DNA from: an uncultured Collinsella sp.
Lineage (GTDB): Bacteria > Actinomycetota > Coriobacteriia > Coriobacteriales > Coriobacteriaceae
Direction of reading: 5' to 3'
DNA length: 28,939 nucleotides
NCBI GenBank assembly: GCA_900542125.1
Contig: UQMO01000028.1
Coordinates: forward strand, 1 to 28,939
The position numbers and the translations under genes are program-made. Each line of letters starts with the position of its first letter. Position 1 is the stretch's first letter. This document shows, one piece after another, positions 7,418 through 14,184 of this stretch. Below the pieces are notes generated by a model. The model worked only from the letters and a program-made list of their open reading frames with translations. It was not told where the DNA came from and did no database searches.

Positions 7418-8164
7418 ATGGAAAAGCTGGGAGTTATCGGCGGCATGGGCGCCGAGGCCACGTCGTATTACTACGACCAGGTGGTGCGTCATACGGCTGC
7501 TGCCTGCGATCAGGAACATATCGACATGGCGGTACTCTCCAAGTCGACCATGCCCGACCGCACGCTGGCCATTAAGACCGGCGAGCATGCCAAACTGCTG
7601 GCGACCATGAAAGAGTGCGCCCAGGCACTCGAGTCGCTGGGCTGTGCACACATTGCCATTCCCTGCAACACGTCACACTACTTCTATGACCAGATCCAGT
7701 CGTTTACGAAGGTGCCGATTATCCACATGCCGCGTGAGTCGGTGCGCTATGCTCTGGCCGGTGCGGTGATGGGGGAGTGTGAGTTCGACCCCAACCTGAG
7801 TATGCCGGCCGAGCCGGTGCATAAGATCGGCATCATGGGCACCGATGGCACCGTGGGCGCGGGCGTCTACGGCCGCGAATGTAAGGCTGCGGGTGTTGAG
7901 GTCGTCTATCCCAGCGAGAAACGTCAGAACGATGTGATGTCGCTTATCTACGATGATGTGAAGGCCGGACGTGAGCCCGATATGGATAAGTTCGACCGCG
8001 TGATGTGGGAGTTCGCCCGTAGCGGCTGCGACCGCGTCATTCTGGCCTGCACCGAGCTCTCGGTGTTGCAAAAGTACCGAGAGATGCCCGAGATCACCCT
8101 CGACGCCATGGATGTCCTGGTGCGCGAATCCATCATCCGTAGCGGCGCTCCCTACCGCCTCTAG
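7418..8164 (+). CDS. racD: Aspartate/glutamate racemase
   Basis: A 248-residue cofactor-independent amino acid racemase of the Asp/Glu racemase family. The N-terminal motif MEKLGVIGGMG is followed by the two catalytic cysteines, Cys83 in IPCNTSH and Cys211 in LACTE, which abstract and return the alpha proton. ATG 7418 is chosen because AAGGAGG lies eight bases upstream; a longer in-frame reading from 7334 has no ribosome binding site and adds non-conserved residues. The family interconverts L- and D-Asp (sometimes Glu). Placement right after a D-aspartate-ligase-like gene suggests it makes D-Asp for the wall cross-bridge. It ends before a strong terminator at 8224-8260. Confidence 0.88.
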   Translation: MEKLGVIGGMGAEATSYYYDQVVRHTAAACDQEHIDMAVLSKSTMPDRTLAIKTGEHAKLLATMKECAQALESLGCAHIAIPCNTSHYFYDQIQSFTKVPIIHMPRESVRYALAGAVMGECEFDPNLSMPAEPVHKIGIMGTDGTVGAGVYGRECKAAGVEVVYPSEKRQNDVMSLIYDDVKAGREPDMDKFDRVMWEFARSGCDRVILACTELSVLQKYREMPEITLDAMDVLVRESIIRSGAPYRL

Positions 8165-8170
8165 CTTCCG

Positions 8171-8191
8171 ACCTGTCAAAAAGGGACAGGT
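8171..8191 (+). repeat. Short hairpin with GGGACAGG core
   Basis: ACCTGTC (8171-8177) pairs with GACAGGT (8185-8191) across a 7-nt loop, directly after the racemase stop and before a weak TTAATTTT tail. Similar GGGAC-A/G-G hairpins occur at 10798-10866 and 19000-19111, so this may be a member of a dispersed intergenic hairpin family. Confidence 0.5.
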
Positions 8192-8223
8192 TAATTTTGG
8201 TAGGTTTTATCTGGTGAAACAGT

Positions 8224-8260
8224 AAGGCCTCGGCTCGTTTGGTGCGAGCCGAGGCCTTTT
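8224..8260. terminator. Intrinsic terminator between convergent genes
   Basis: A perfect 14-bp stem (8224-8237 with 8245-8258) with a 7-nt loop ends in TTTT on the plus strand. It closes the racemase transcript and may also serve the ECF transporter operon arriving from the other side. Confidence 0.85.
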
Positions 8261-8288
8261 GCGTTGGGCGGTTGCTGTCAGTGGTGAA

Positions 8289-9035
8289 CTAGAACAGGAA
8301 GCCGATGGCGATGAGGGCGATGCTGACGATGAGCACGGCGATGTCTAGGCCCTTGATGGGGTAGCGCTTGTACGAGCTGGCGCGCGTACGCAGATAGAAG
8401 CCGCGCTGTTCTGCCGCCAAGGCTGTGGCATCGGTCTTGCCCACGCTCGAGATGAGCAGCGGCACGCACAGTGGCAGCATGAGCTTAAGCTTCTTGATGG
8501 GGTTCTTGGTGTCGTACTCGACGCCGCGTGCGGTCTGCGCCTCCATGATGGCGTTCATCTCTTGACCAAACACCGGCACGAAGCGCAGCGCCGTGGTAAA
8601 AGTGAAAGCATAGCGATACGGCACGTGCAGCACCTCGACGCAGGCGTTGGCAAGGTCGTTGAGCTTGGTCACCGTGAGCATGAGGATGAGTGGTAACGCC
8701 ACACCCAGCAGGCGCAGACAGGCCTTCGATCCCGTGATGAGGCCCGTGTCGGTGATAAAGCTCCACACCACGTTGCCATCGCGCATAAAGGCCAGCTGGA
8801 GCACCAGCATGATAAGCGCGAGCGGAATCAGCAACTTGAGCAGCGAGAACAGGCGGTTGACGACGCCCGCATAGGCACCCAGGGCAAGGGTGAGCGCCAA
8901 AAAGCCCAGCAGCGCCACGTAGGTGTCGGACAAGAAGATGCCGACGATGATGGCGGCGGCGAGGCCCAGTTTGACGACGGGGTTCAGGCGATGCAGCAGC
9001 GTGTCACCCGGCATGTAGTCGATGACGTTAACCAC
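8289..9035 (-). CDS. ecfT: ECF transporter transmembrane T component
   Basis: A 248-residue EcfT subunit that couples the two ATPase domains to the S component. N-terminal YMPGDTLLHRLNPVVKL is the family hallmark. About five hydrophobic helices follow. Two cytoplasmic coupling motifs are visible: ARG at residues 169-171 (EAQTARG) and the second Arg-Gly at 211-212 (AAEQRGF). GTG 9035 is preferred: AAGGAG lies ten bases upstream and the start overlaps the ATPase stop by eight bases, a common coupling geometry. An upstream in-frame ATG at 9068 would add residues unlike the family. Last gene of the operon S - double ATPase - T, whose leader suggests tryptophan. Confidence 0.9.
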   Translation of the reverse strand: MVNVIDYMPGDTLLHRLNPVVKLGLAAAIIVGIFLSDTYVALLGFLALTLALGAYAGVVNRLFSLLKLLIPLALIMLVLQLAFMRDGNVVWSFITDTGLITGSKACLRLLGVALPLILMLTVTKLNDLANACVEVLHVPYRYAFTFTTALRFVPVFGQEMNAIMEAQTARGVEYDTKNPIKKLKLMLPLCVPLLISSVGKTDATALAAEQRGFYLRTRASSYKRYPIKGLDIAVLIVSIALIAIGFLF

Positions 9036-10779
9036 GGTGGACCATCTCCTTGGTAATTCGAACGACATCGGAGACCTCGCTCACCTGCGCAAAAGCGGTC
9101 GAGACGGAAGATGCCAGACGGCGCGAGAGCTCAATAACCTGGGGAGGCTCCACGTAGGCACGCCGCATGAGATCGATGTTCGAGAATAGCTCGTGCGTGC
9201 GGCCGCGGTCGAGGATGCGACCGTCGGCCATTACCACAATGCGCTCGGCAAAATCCGAGACGACATCCATATCGTGGCAGACCATGATAACGGCGCAACC
9301 GCGCTCGGCCATGGTGCGCACCGTTTCCATGACGGTCATGCACTCGCGGTAATCAAGGCCGCTCGTGGGCTCGTCGAGCACGACGATCTTGGGCTCAACC
9401 ACTACGACGGAGGCAAGCGCCACCATTTGTCGCTGACCGCGCGAGAGCGAGAAGGGCGCCTCGTCGGCCGGCAAGCCAAAGCGGTCGATGACGAGCTGGG
9501 CGCGACGCAGCGCCTCGGCACGGTCGATGCCGGCAAGCTCCAGGCCAAAGGCGACCTCGTCGAGCACGGTGTCCTTGCAGATCTGGCGGTCGGGGTTTTG
9601 GAAGAGGGTTGCGACCTCGCGGGCAATGCGGCTCGTGGGGACGGTTGCAGTATCCAGTCCCGTGACGCGCACGCTGCCCGAGGCGGGCTTGAGCAGACCC
9701 GTGAGCAGCTTGGTGAGCGTGGTCTTGCCGGCACCGTTCTGGCCGACGATGCCCACGAGCTCGCCGGGATAGAGCGTCAGGCTAAGGTCGTGTACGGCGG
9801 CGCCGCCATTGGGATAGGCAAACTCAACATGGTCGAAGGTGAGTACGGGTTCTGCGTCCTTGGCATGAGGGCGCAACGACGGCGCATGCGGGGAACCGGC
9901 AGGCGCTTGGGCTTCGATGGCCGCGTGTGCGGGGTCGACGATGCCCGAAATCAGGCGCTCGGCCTCATCGACATCCAAGCAGGGGGTACCGCTTACCAGG
10001 CCATCGGCCTCGAGGCTATTGAAGATACGCGTGACGCGAGGGCAGTCGACGCCGATGGCACGGAGCTCGTCGGTATGCGCGAAGACCTCGTGTGGCTCGC
10101 CCTGCAGCGCGATTTCGCCATGGTTGAGCACGAGCACGCGGTTGCAGTACTCCGAGAGTAGGGCGACCTTTTGCTCAACGACGACGATGGTGATTCCAAG
10201 TGTGCGGTTTGCCTCACGCAGCGTCTCGAAGACCAGCGTGGAGCTGGCGGGGTCGAGTGCCGCGGTGGGCTCGTCGAGAACCAAGACGCGCGGACGCATG
10301 GCGAGGATGGCGGCGATGGCCACCTTTTGCTTCTGTCCGCCCGAGAGGGTGGCGATCTCGCGGTCACGCAGGTCGCTGATGCCGACGGTCTCGAGCGTTT
10401 CGCTCAAGCGCTGCTCGATCTTGTCGTGGGGAACGCCAAAGTTCTCGAGGCCAAAGAGCATCTCGTCCTCGACGATCGAAGCGACCATCTGCGTGTCGAT
10501 ATCCTGCAGCACGCTGCCGACGATTTGCGACACGTCGGTCAGCGAGACCTCGCAGGTGTCGTGGCCGTCAACCATGACGGACCCAAAGAACGTGCCGGTG
10601 TAGTGGTGGGGCACGGCACCTGACAGGCAGGCGGCAAGCGTGGACTTGCCGGCGCCCGAGGGTCCGATGATGCCGATGAAATCTCCCTTGTTCACGCTGA
10701 GCGAGATGTGGCTGAGCGCCTGCTCGGTCTGCGTGCCATAGGAGAACGAGACATCGTCGACGTTGATGATCGTTTCCAT
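9028..10779 (-). CDS. ecfA: ECF transporter ATPase, two fused ABC domains (EcfA1-EcfA2)
   Basis: A 583-residue protein with two complete ABC ATPase domains in one chain. Domain 1 has Walker A GPSGAGKS (39-46), signature LSGGQ (145-149) and Walker B LVLDE (to 170). A variable linker, about 255-310, contains a Pro/Ala/His-rich stretch. Domain 2 has Walker A GQNGAGKT (346-353), signature LSRGQ (445-449), where Arg replaces the usual first Gly, and Walker B VVLDE (to 470). Many bacteria encode these as two genes; the fusion is known in Actinobacteria and others. It powers uptake through EcfT and the S subunit. ATG 10779 has AAAGG upstream. A 213-base intergenic region full of hairpins separates it from the S gene. 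Confidence 0.93.
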   Translation of the reverse strand: METIINVDDVSFSYGTQTEQALSHISLSVNKGDFIGIIGPSGAGKSTLAACLSGAVPHHYTGTFFGSVMVDGHDTCEVSLTDVSQIVGSVLQDIDTQMVASIVEDEMLFGLENFGVPHDKIEQRLSETLETVGISDLRDREIATLSGGQKQKVAIAAILAMRPRVLVLDEPTAALDPASSTLVFETLREANRTLGITIVVVEQKVALLSEYCNRVLVLNHGEIALQGEPHEVFAHTDELRAIGVDCPRVTRIFNSLEADGLVSGTPCLDVDEAERLISGIVDPAHAAIEAQAPAGSPHAPSLRPHAKDAEPVLTFDHVEFAYPNGGAAVHDLSLTLYPGELVGIVGQNGAGKTTLTKLLTGLLKPASGSVRVTGLDTATVPTSRIAREVATLFQNPDRQICKDTVLDEVAFGLELAGIDRAEALRRAQLVIDRFGLPADEAPFSLSRGQRQMVALASVVVVEPKIVVLDEPTSGLDYRECMTVMETVRTMAERGCAVIMVCHDMDVVSDFAERIVVMADGRILDRGRTHELFSNIDLMRRAYVEPPQVIELSRRLASSVSTAFAQVSEVSDVVRITKEMVHRG

Positions 10780-10797
10780 GGATACCTTTCATAGTCA

Positions 10798-10866
10798 TTG
10801 GGGACAGTCTTAAATGACCAGTTGTTTAAGACCGTCCCAAAAAAGCTCGTTGTTTGGGACGGTCTT
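10798..10866. repeat. Overlapping, mutually exclusive hairpins upstream of the ATPase gene
   Basis: Segment 10828-10841 pairs perfectly (14 bp) with 10853-10866. A segment overlapping the first arm (10825-10838) can instead pair with 10801-10814, with one mismatch. The two stems exclude one another. The region lies 20-90 bases ahead of the fused ATPase start on its 5' side. Its GGGAC core resembles the hairpins at 8171 and 19000. Confidence 0.55.
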
Positions 10867-10885
10867 TGGTGGTGAAGCACGGAGA

Positions 10886-10986
10886 CGGCTTTACGAGGGG
10901 CCCCAGGTTGGCGCGAAAGAGGAGCGAAGCGTACTTGGGTACGCGAGCGTCGAATGAACGCCAAGATGGGGTGGCTCGTAAAGCCG
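10886..10986. repeat. 101-nt interrupted palindrome between S and ATPase genes
   Basis: The outer arms are 12 bp and perfect (10886-10897 with 10975-10986, CGGCTTTACGAG / CTCGTAAAGCCG). A second pair, 10901-10913 with 10959-10971, has two mismatches. The centre is a 6-bp stem GCGTAC / GTACGC around a TTGG loop (10929-10944). The whole folds as one long branched hairpin. It could be a REP/BIME-like repeat or a structured RNA separating S from ATPase expression. Nothing in it is coding. Confidence 0.6.
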
Positions 10987-10992
10987 AGCGGG

Positions 10993-11565
10993 TTAGTTGA
11001 GCCTAAGGGCCTTCTGGATGGGCAGGTAGAGGGCGCCGACCAGAATGGCGTTAAAGACGGCGGTCATGGCGACGACGGGCAACATGGCGGCGGCGAGCTC
11101 GCCGACCACGCCGAGCATGGCCATCTTGATGACCATGAAGATGACGCCGGAGACAAAGGTGGTCAGGAAGGTTGCGACAATGGCGATGGCGGGCTTGACC
11201 TGACCGTCCTTGCCGGCGGCGTTGACGATGCCGGCCATGAGCATGGCGGCGATGCCCTCGGCGGCAAAATCGACGAACGGCGAAGTGGTGGTGATCTGGA
11301 TCACGGCAGCCGAGATGAGGCCAATGACGAGCGCCTGGCCGATGTTGGGGCGAACGACCAGGATGGTGAGGCAGAAGGCCGAGATGATGAACTCGGGGCT
11401 GATCATGCCGCCCGAGATGCCTGAGATGGCCTTGCCGACGGTGAAGTTGAGGATGAAGCCGGCGGCGAGCAGGATGGCGAGCAGGACGAGGGCACGGACG
11501 TCGAGTTTGCCGCGGTCGGCGGTCTGGACGGTGCGGGGCTGGGCGGCGGTGGTGTTCTGAGACAT
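10993..11565 (-). CDS. ECF transporter substrate-binding S component, probably tryptophan-specific
   Basis: A 190-residue integral membrane protein with about six hydrophobic helices after a polar N-terminus of roughly 22 residues. The segment MISPEFIISAFCLTILVVRP followed by IGQALVIGLISA resembles, from memory, the TrpP/YhaG-type tryptophan S proteins. S components bind the substrate and pair with EcfT and the ATPases, both encoded immediately downstream. ATG 11565 is chosen because AAAGGA lies upstream; an in-frame upstream start at 11595 would overlap that site. The transcript begins with a leader peptide rich in Trp codons and a terminator, which argues that the substrate is tryptophan or something made from it. 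Specificity is inferred from that regulation. Confidence 0.85.
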   Translation of the reverse strand: MSQNTTAAQPRTVQTADRGKLDVRALVLLAILLAAGFILNFTVGKAISGISGGMISPEFIISAFCLTILVVRPNIGQALVIGLISAAVIQITTTSPFVDFAAEGIAAMLMAGIVNAAGKDGQVKPAIAIVATFLTTFVSGVIFMVIKMAMLGVVGELAAAMLPVVAMTAVFNAILVGALYLPIQKALRLN

Positions 11566-11611
11566 GGTGAAAATCCTTTCGGAAGGGGAGTGCAAGAGAA
11601 AAGCGGAGGCG

Positions 11612-11739
11612 CGTGATGCGAATGCGATCGGGCTCGAGATAGAAAAAGGCCCCCGGTCGAAACCGGAGGCCTTTCAATCACCTAGAGCGCAAAAACAGGC
11701 GTGAGGGACTCACTGTCGACCGATCGTATTCGCATCACG
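11612..11739 (-). promoter_or_regulatory. Tryptophan attenuator region (alternative RNA structures)
   Basis: On the minus-strand RNA, GGCGTGA just after the Trp codons (11735-11741) can pair with TCACGCC (11698-11704). The latter segment (GCCTGTTT) can instead pair with AAAGGC at the 5' foot of the terminator (one bulged base). That gives the 1:2, 2:3 and 3:4 logic of a classical attenuator. In addition, 11720-11739 and 11612-11631 are 20-nt complementary arms with a single A-C mismatch that bracket the terminator. Pairings are read directly; their dynamics are inferred. Confidence 0.75.
11643..11674 (-). terminator. Attenuator terminator of the tryptophan ECF operon
   Basis: A 13-bp stem with one G-U pair (11662-11674 with 11645-11657 in minus-strand order) and a TTCG tetraloop is followed by five T residues. 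It lies between the leader peptide stop and the S gene start, where it would end transcription when Trp is plentiful. Confidence 0.9.
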
Positions 11740-11778
11740 CCACCACCAGTTGTTGAGAGACTTCATCGTGTTCTTCAT
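11710..11778 (-). CDS. Tryptophan leader peptide (WWW), 22 residues
   Basis: A 22-codon reading frame starts at ATG 11778, with AAAGGAG eight bases upstream, and ends in TGA at 11710-11712. Residues 11-13 are three consecutive Trp codons (TGG, 11740-11748). Three Trp in 22 residues, a strong ribosome binding site, and a terminator 36 bases after the stop are the signature of a transcription-attenuation leader, as known for trp operons of Streptomyces and Corynebacterium. Ribosome stalling at the Trp codons when charged tRNA-Trp is scarce would favour read-through into the S, ATPase and T genes. The peptide itself probably has no function. The frame is followed by 144 bases of non-coding leader before the S gene. 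Confidence 0.9.
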   Translation of the reverse strand: MKNTMKSLNNWWWRDANTIGRQ

Positions 11779-11836
11779 GTTGGTGGCTCCTTTCGTGATG
11801 CCGTGGCGCGGTCGCACCAAGTTGCTGTTGCGCTGC

Positions 11837-11842
11837 ACTATA
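11837..11842 (-). promoter_or_regulatory. Candidate -10 of the attenuated operon
   Basis: On the minus strand TATAGT (11837-11842) lies about 60 bases upstream of the leader ATG. No clear -35 is visible at 16-18 bases. It matches the style of other candidate -10 elements in the window. Confidence 0.4.
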
Positions 11843-11864
11843 GCACAGCGAAGTGTGTGCGGGG

Positions 11865-11952
11865 AAATCTTTTTTGAAAAGATTTCAAGCGGGTTTCCCG
11901 CCGGTCAAAAGGCGGGTTAAGCGGGCGAGGTGACTCATGTGCCCCGCCCGCT
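11865..11952 (-). terminator. Hairpins ending the C69 dipeptidase transcript
   Basis: Three stems follow the dipeptidase stop. AGCGGGCG / CGCCCGCT is at 11920-11952, CCCGCC / GGCGGG at 11897-11916, and a 9-bp AAATCTTTT / AAAAGATTT at 11865-11885 with a TTG loop (plus-strand reading). The last, T-rich stem is adjacent to the promoter region of the downstream ECF leader, so the group probably insulates the two units. Confidence 0.6.
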
Positions 11953-11971
11953 CAGCTAGGACATGAGGGTC

Positions 11972-13774
11972 TTAGGCCTTCTTGCGACGATAGATCACGT
12001 AGACGCAGACACCGATGATGACGACGGCGCCAACGACCATGGCGGCCATGTTGTTGCCCTCGGACTTCTCCTCGGTGACCTCTTCCTCTTCGGCCTCTGG
12101 CTCGGTCACGTCCTCATCGGAAAGGGCCTCGTCGGCGTAGGTGATGGATTCGACCAGGCAGTCGTTGTCGGCATCGTAGTCGCTCGGGACGAACTCCTCG
12201 GAGAAATCGCCCTCCTTGAGGTAGTCGCGCATCTCCTCGAGCATGGCCTTGCACTTAACATAGGTGTTCTTGGTTGCAGCCTTGCCGGCCTTGTTGGCCA
12301 GGGCGGTACGGGCCTCGGTGCCTTCTTCGGCCTGCATGGCCTCGTCGACGGTCAGGTTCTGCTCGATGAGTTCCTTCTGCAGGGCGTCGAGATAGGCGCG
12401 GACGCCGGTGGCGCAGTGGTCGCGGTTCTCATAGGCGAGCGTGTTGATGTCCATGAGGACGTAGTTGATGGAGTTCTTGGGCTCCTCGTTGTTCACGACG
12501 TCTTCCTCTTCGCAGTGATCGAAGGAGACATCCTGATCGCTGAAGTAGGGGCTGACCTCGGTGAGCAGTGCGGAGTAGAAGGGGATGGCGACGGAGAATT
12601 CGGCGTTGGAGAGCATCTCCCACTGAATGGTCGCGATCTCGGGGTCCATGCCCTGACGGATCTGGAAGGTGTGGATCTCGGTGTTGCGGTTGGAGCCGAT
12701 GGCATAGGCGCCGTCGGTGTTGGCGTTGAGGCCGGCGACATTCTCGCCGCGAGCGGCGAAGGAACGAATCATCTCAAAGGTGTTCCAGTCGGACTTGCCG
12801 GGCTGGAAGAACAGCGGCTGCATCTCGTGGACCAGGGCGCCGGTCGTGGCGCGAGCCTCTTCGCGCTCGTCCTTGACGATCTCGTAGTCGGTGCCCTCGG
12901 CAAGCGGAGCCATGAAGTAATCACGACCCTGGATATAGCGCGACCACTGGTGCATACCGGCCTCGCTAATCTCCTCGCCGTAGGTCTTGGCGACGTCGAA
13001 CTTGCCGTCGGTGTACTCGGCAAAGCCCTTCTCCTTAGGCATGGACTCGATGCCTTCGGAATGGAGACAGTTCTCGGTGTCATCGAGGTCGACGTTATAG
13101 GTGAGGTTGCCGATGTTGGGGTTGAGCGAGGCGATGTCATCGGCGAGCTTCATAGCAATCCACTGATGGCCGGAAAGCGCGGCGAACAACCAGGTCTCGG
13201 TGCTGTCGGCGATGATGATCTGGTCGTTGGAGCAGACGCCCTGCTCGTCGATCAGGCTGCCGATGAGTTCGACGCCCTCGCGGGCCGTGGCGCTCTCGCC
13301 CAGGATGACGCTGGCATAGCTGTATTCGCCAATGCCAGTCTCCTCGGTGATGGGGTCGGCCTCTTCGGCCTTCTCGTTATAGGAGGTGCTCAGCGTGGCA
13401 GAGCAGGAGACGCCCTTCTCGTTGATGCCTGCCTCGGAATATGCGTCGTAGCGATCTTCCCACTGCGAGGGGTTGTCGCGAACGAAGGTGTAGCGGTAGG
13501 TTGCGCCCTTGGACTTGTACTCAAAACCGGACTCGACCGAGGTGTACTCGTTGCCGTCCTTGTGTGCGGGCTCAATGCCAAAGTGCTTGACATAGCGCGG
13601 ACCGAAGTCCTCGGAACGGCCGTAGTACGTGTTGCCGTCTGCCGTGAGCTTGCTGCCCATGTAGATCTGGGTGCAGGCGAGTGCCGAAGTCGGCATGGCC
13701 ATGATGGCCGCTGCTCCAAACGCAAGGCCGCAGCCGAGCTTCTTGAGCGTGTTGACAGGATGAGTAAACCTCAT
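11972..13774 (-). CDS. Secreted C69 family dipeptidase with C-terminal membrane anchor
   Basis: A 600-residue Ntn-hydrolase of peptidase family C69 (PepD-like dipeptidases). Residues 1-33 form a signal peptide ending in ALA. Cys34, the next residue, is the expected N-terminal nucleophile exposed by cleavage, followed by TQIYMGSKLTADG and YYGRSEDFG typical of the family. Later motifs include NEKGVSCSAT and QIIIADSTETWLFAALSGHQW. The C-terminus has an acidic Glu-rich stretch, one membrane helix (about 573-594) and a basic RRKKA tail, so the enzyme is likely surface-anchored, unlike cytoplasmic lactobacillar PepD. ATG 13774 has GGGAGGG just upstream. It would release amino acids from dipeptides outside the cell, next to an amino acid transporter operon. 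Confidence 0.9.
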   Translation of the reverse strand: MRFTHPVNTLKKLGCGLAFGAAAIMAMPTSALACTQIYMGSKLTADGNTYYGRSEDFGPRYVKHFGIEPAHKDGNEYTSVESGFEYKSKGATYRYTFVRDNPSQWEDRYDAYSEAGINEKGVSCSATLSTSYNEKAEEADPITEETGIGEYSYASVILGESATAREGVELIGSLIDEQGVCSNDQIIIADSTETWLFAALSGHQWIAMKLADDIASLNPNIGNLTYNVDLDDTENCLHSEGIESMPKEKGFAEYTDGKFDVAKTYGEEISEAGMHQWSRYIQGRDYFMAPLAEGTDYEIVKDEREEARATTGALVHEMQPLFFQPGKSDWNTFEMIRSFAARGENVAGLNANTDGAYAIGSNRNTEIHTFQIRQGMDPEIATIQWEMLSNAEFSVAIPFYSALLTEVSPYFSDQDVSFDHCEEEDVVNNEEPKNSINYVLMDINTLAYENRDHCATGVRAYLDALQKELIEQNLTVDEAMQAEEGTEARTALANKAGKAATKNTYVKCKAMLEEMRDYLKEGDFSEEFVPSDYDADNDCLVESITYADEALSDEDVTEPEAEEEEVTEEKSEGNNMAAMVVGAVVIIGVCVYVIYRRKKA

Positions 13775-14008
13775 AATCCCTCCCAACTGTTGAAACCCCG
13801 CGAAACCGTACGGAGTTTCAGCTAATAAATACATCTACTAGCCTAAAGGAAGTGTGAAGAGTATTCACTCGACAACAGCTTTTACTCGATGAGCGTGTGG
13901 AAATATACGATGAACGGATAATAATACTCATTTTATGGCTTTAGTTAAATAAAGGCACCCTGCATTTACTGTAGCTGAATAAAGCATTAGACGGTGCTCA
14001 AAAAGAAA
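13775..14008. other. Intergenic region upstream of the dipeptidase, AT-rich, no gene seen
   Basis: No supported reading frame is present. The region is AT-richer than its neighbours and must contain the dipeptidase promoter. A GAAAC / GTTTC hairpin lies near the start codon (13792-13820), and GAGT-ATTC-ACTC, a small dyad, is at 13859-13870. I could not assign a convincing -35/-10 pair. Confidence 0.5.
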
Positions 14009-14049
14009 ACTCTCCCGCTGTTTAGGATTTGCATAAACAGCGGGAGAGT
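14009..14049 (-). terminator. Strong intrinsic terminator of the lipid kinase operon
   Basis: A perfect 16-bp stem (14009-14024 with 14034-14049) with a 9-nt loop is followed on the minus strand by TTTTCTTTTTG. It closes the transcript of the lipid kinase and the 30-residue membrane protein. Confidence 0.9.
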
Positions 14050-14082
14050 CGATAACTGGATGAATATCATACCAATGTGGAT

Positions 14083-14175
14083 TTACTTCTTTCGGCGGTG
14101 AATCACGTTGATGGCGTAACCGACGAGCATGGCCAAGACGATGACAATAAAGCCGATCAGGGGATTGTCGTTCAT
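14083..14175 (-). CDS. 30-residue single-pass membrane protein
   Basis: A short frame directly after the lipid kinase gene: ATG 14175 lies nine bases after the kinase stop and has AGGAGG six bases upstream, overlapping the stop region. The product begins MNDNPLIG, has one hydrophobic stretch of about 18 residues (FIVIVLAMLVGYAINVI) and ends in HRRKK, giving a likely N-out, C-in orientation. Start, ribosome binding site, membrane pattern, tight coupling and a strong terminator 34 bases downstream all support a real gene. I do not recognise a family. It may assist the membrane association of the lipid kinase, which is inferred from position only. Confidence 0.75.
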   Translation of the reverse strand: MNDNPLIGFIVIVLAMLVGYAINVIHRRKK

Positions 14176-14184
14176 GGGGTCCTC

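Noticed and set aside
11612..11674. T-box riboswitch as an alternative to the Trp attenuator
   Set aside because: No T-box consensus or specifier loop is visible, whereas a translated leader with three Trp codons and a good ribosome binding site is present.
11963..13825. 620-codon open frame on the plus strand opposite the C69 dipeptidase
   Set aside because: It mirrors the dipeptidase frame, is a low-complexity Gly/Val/Leu/Asp-rich product typical of GC-rich antisense frames, and has no recognisable domain.
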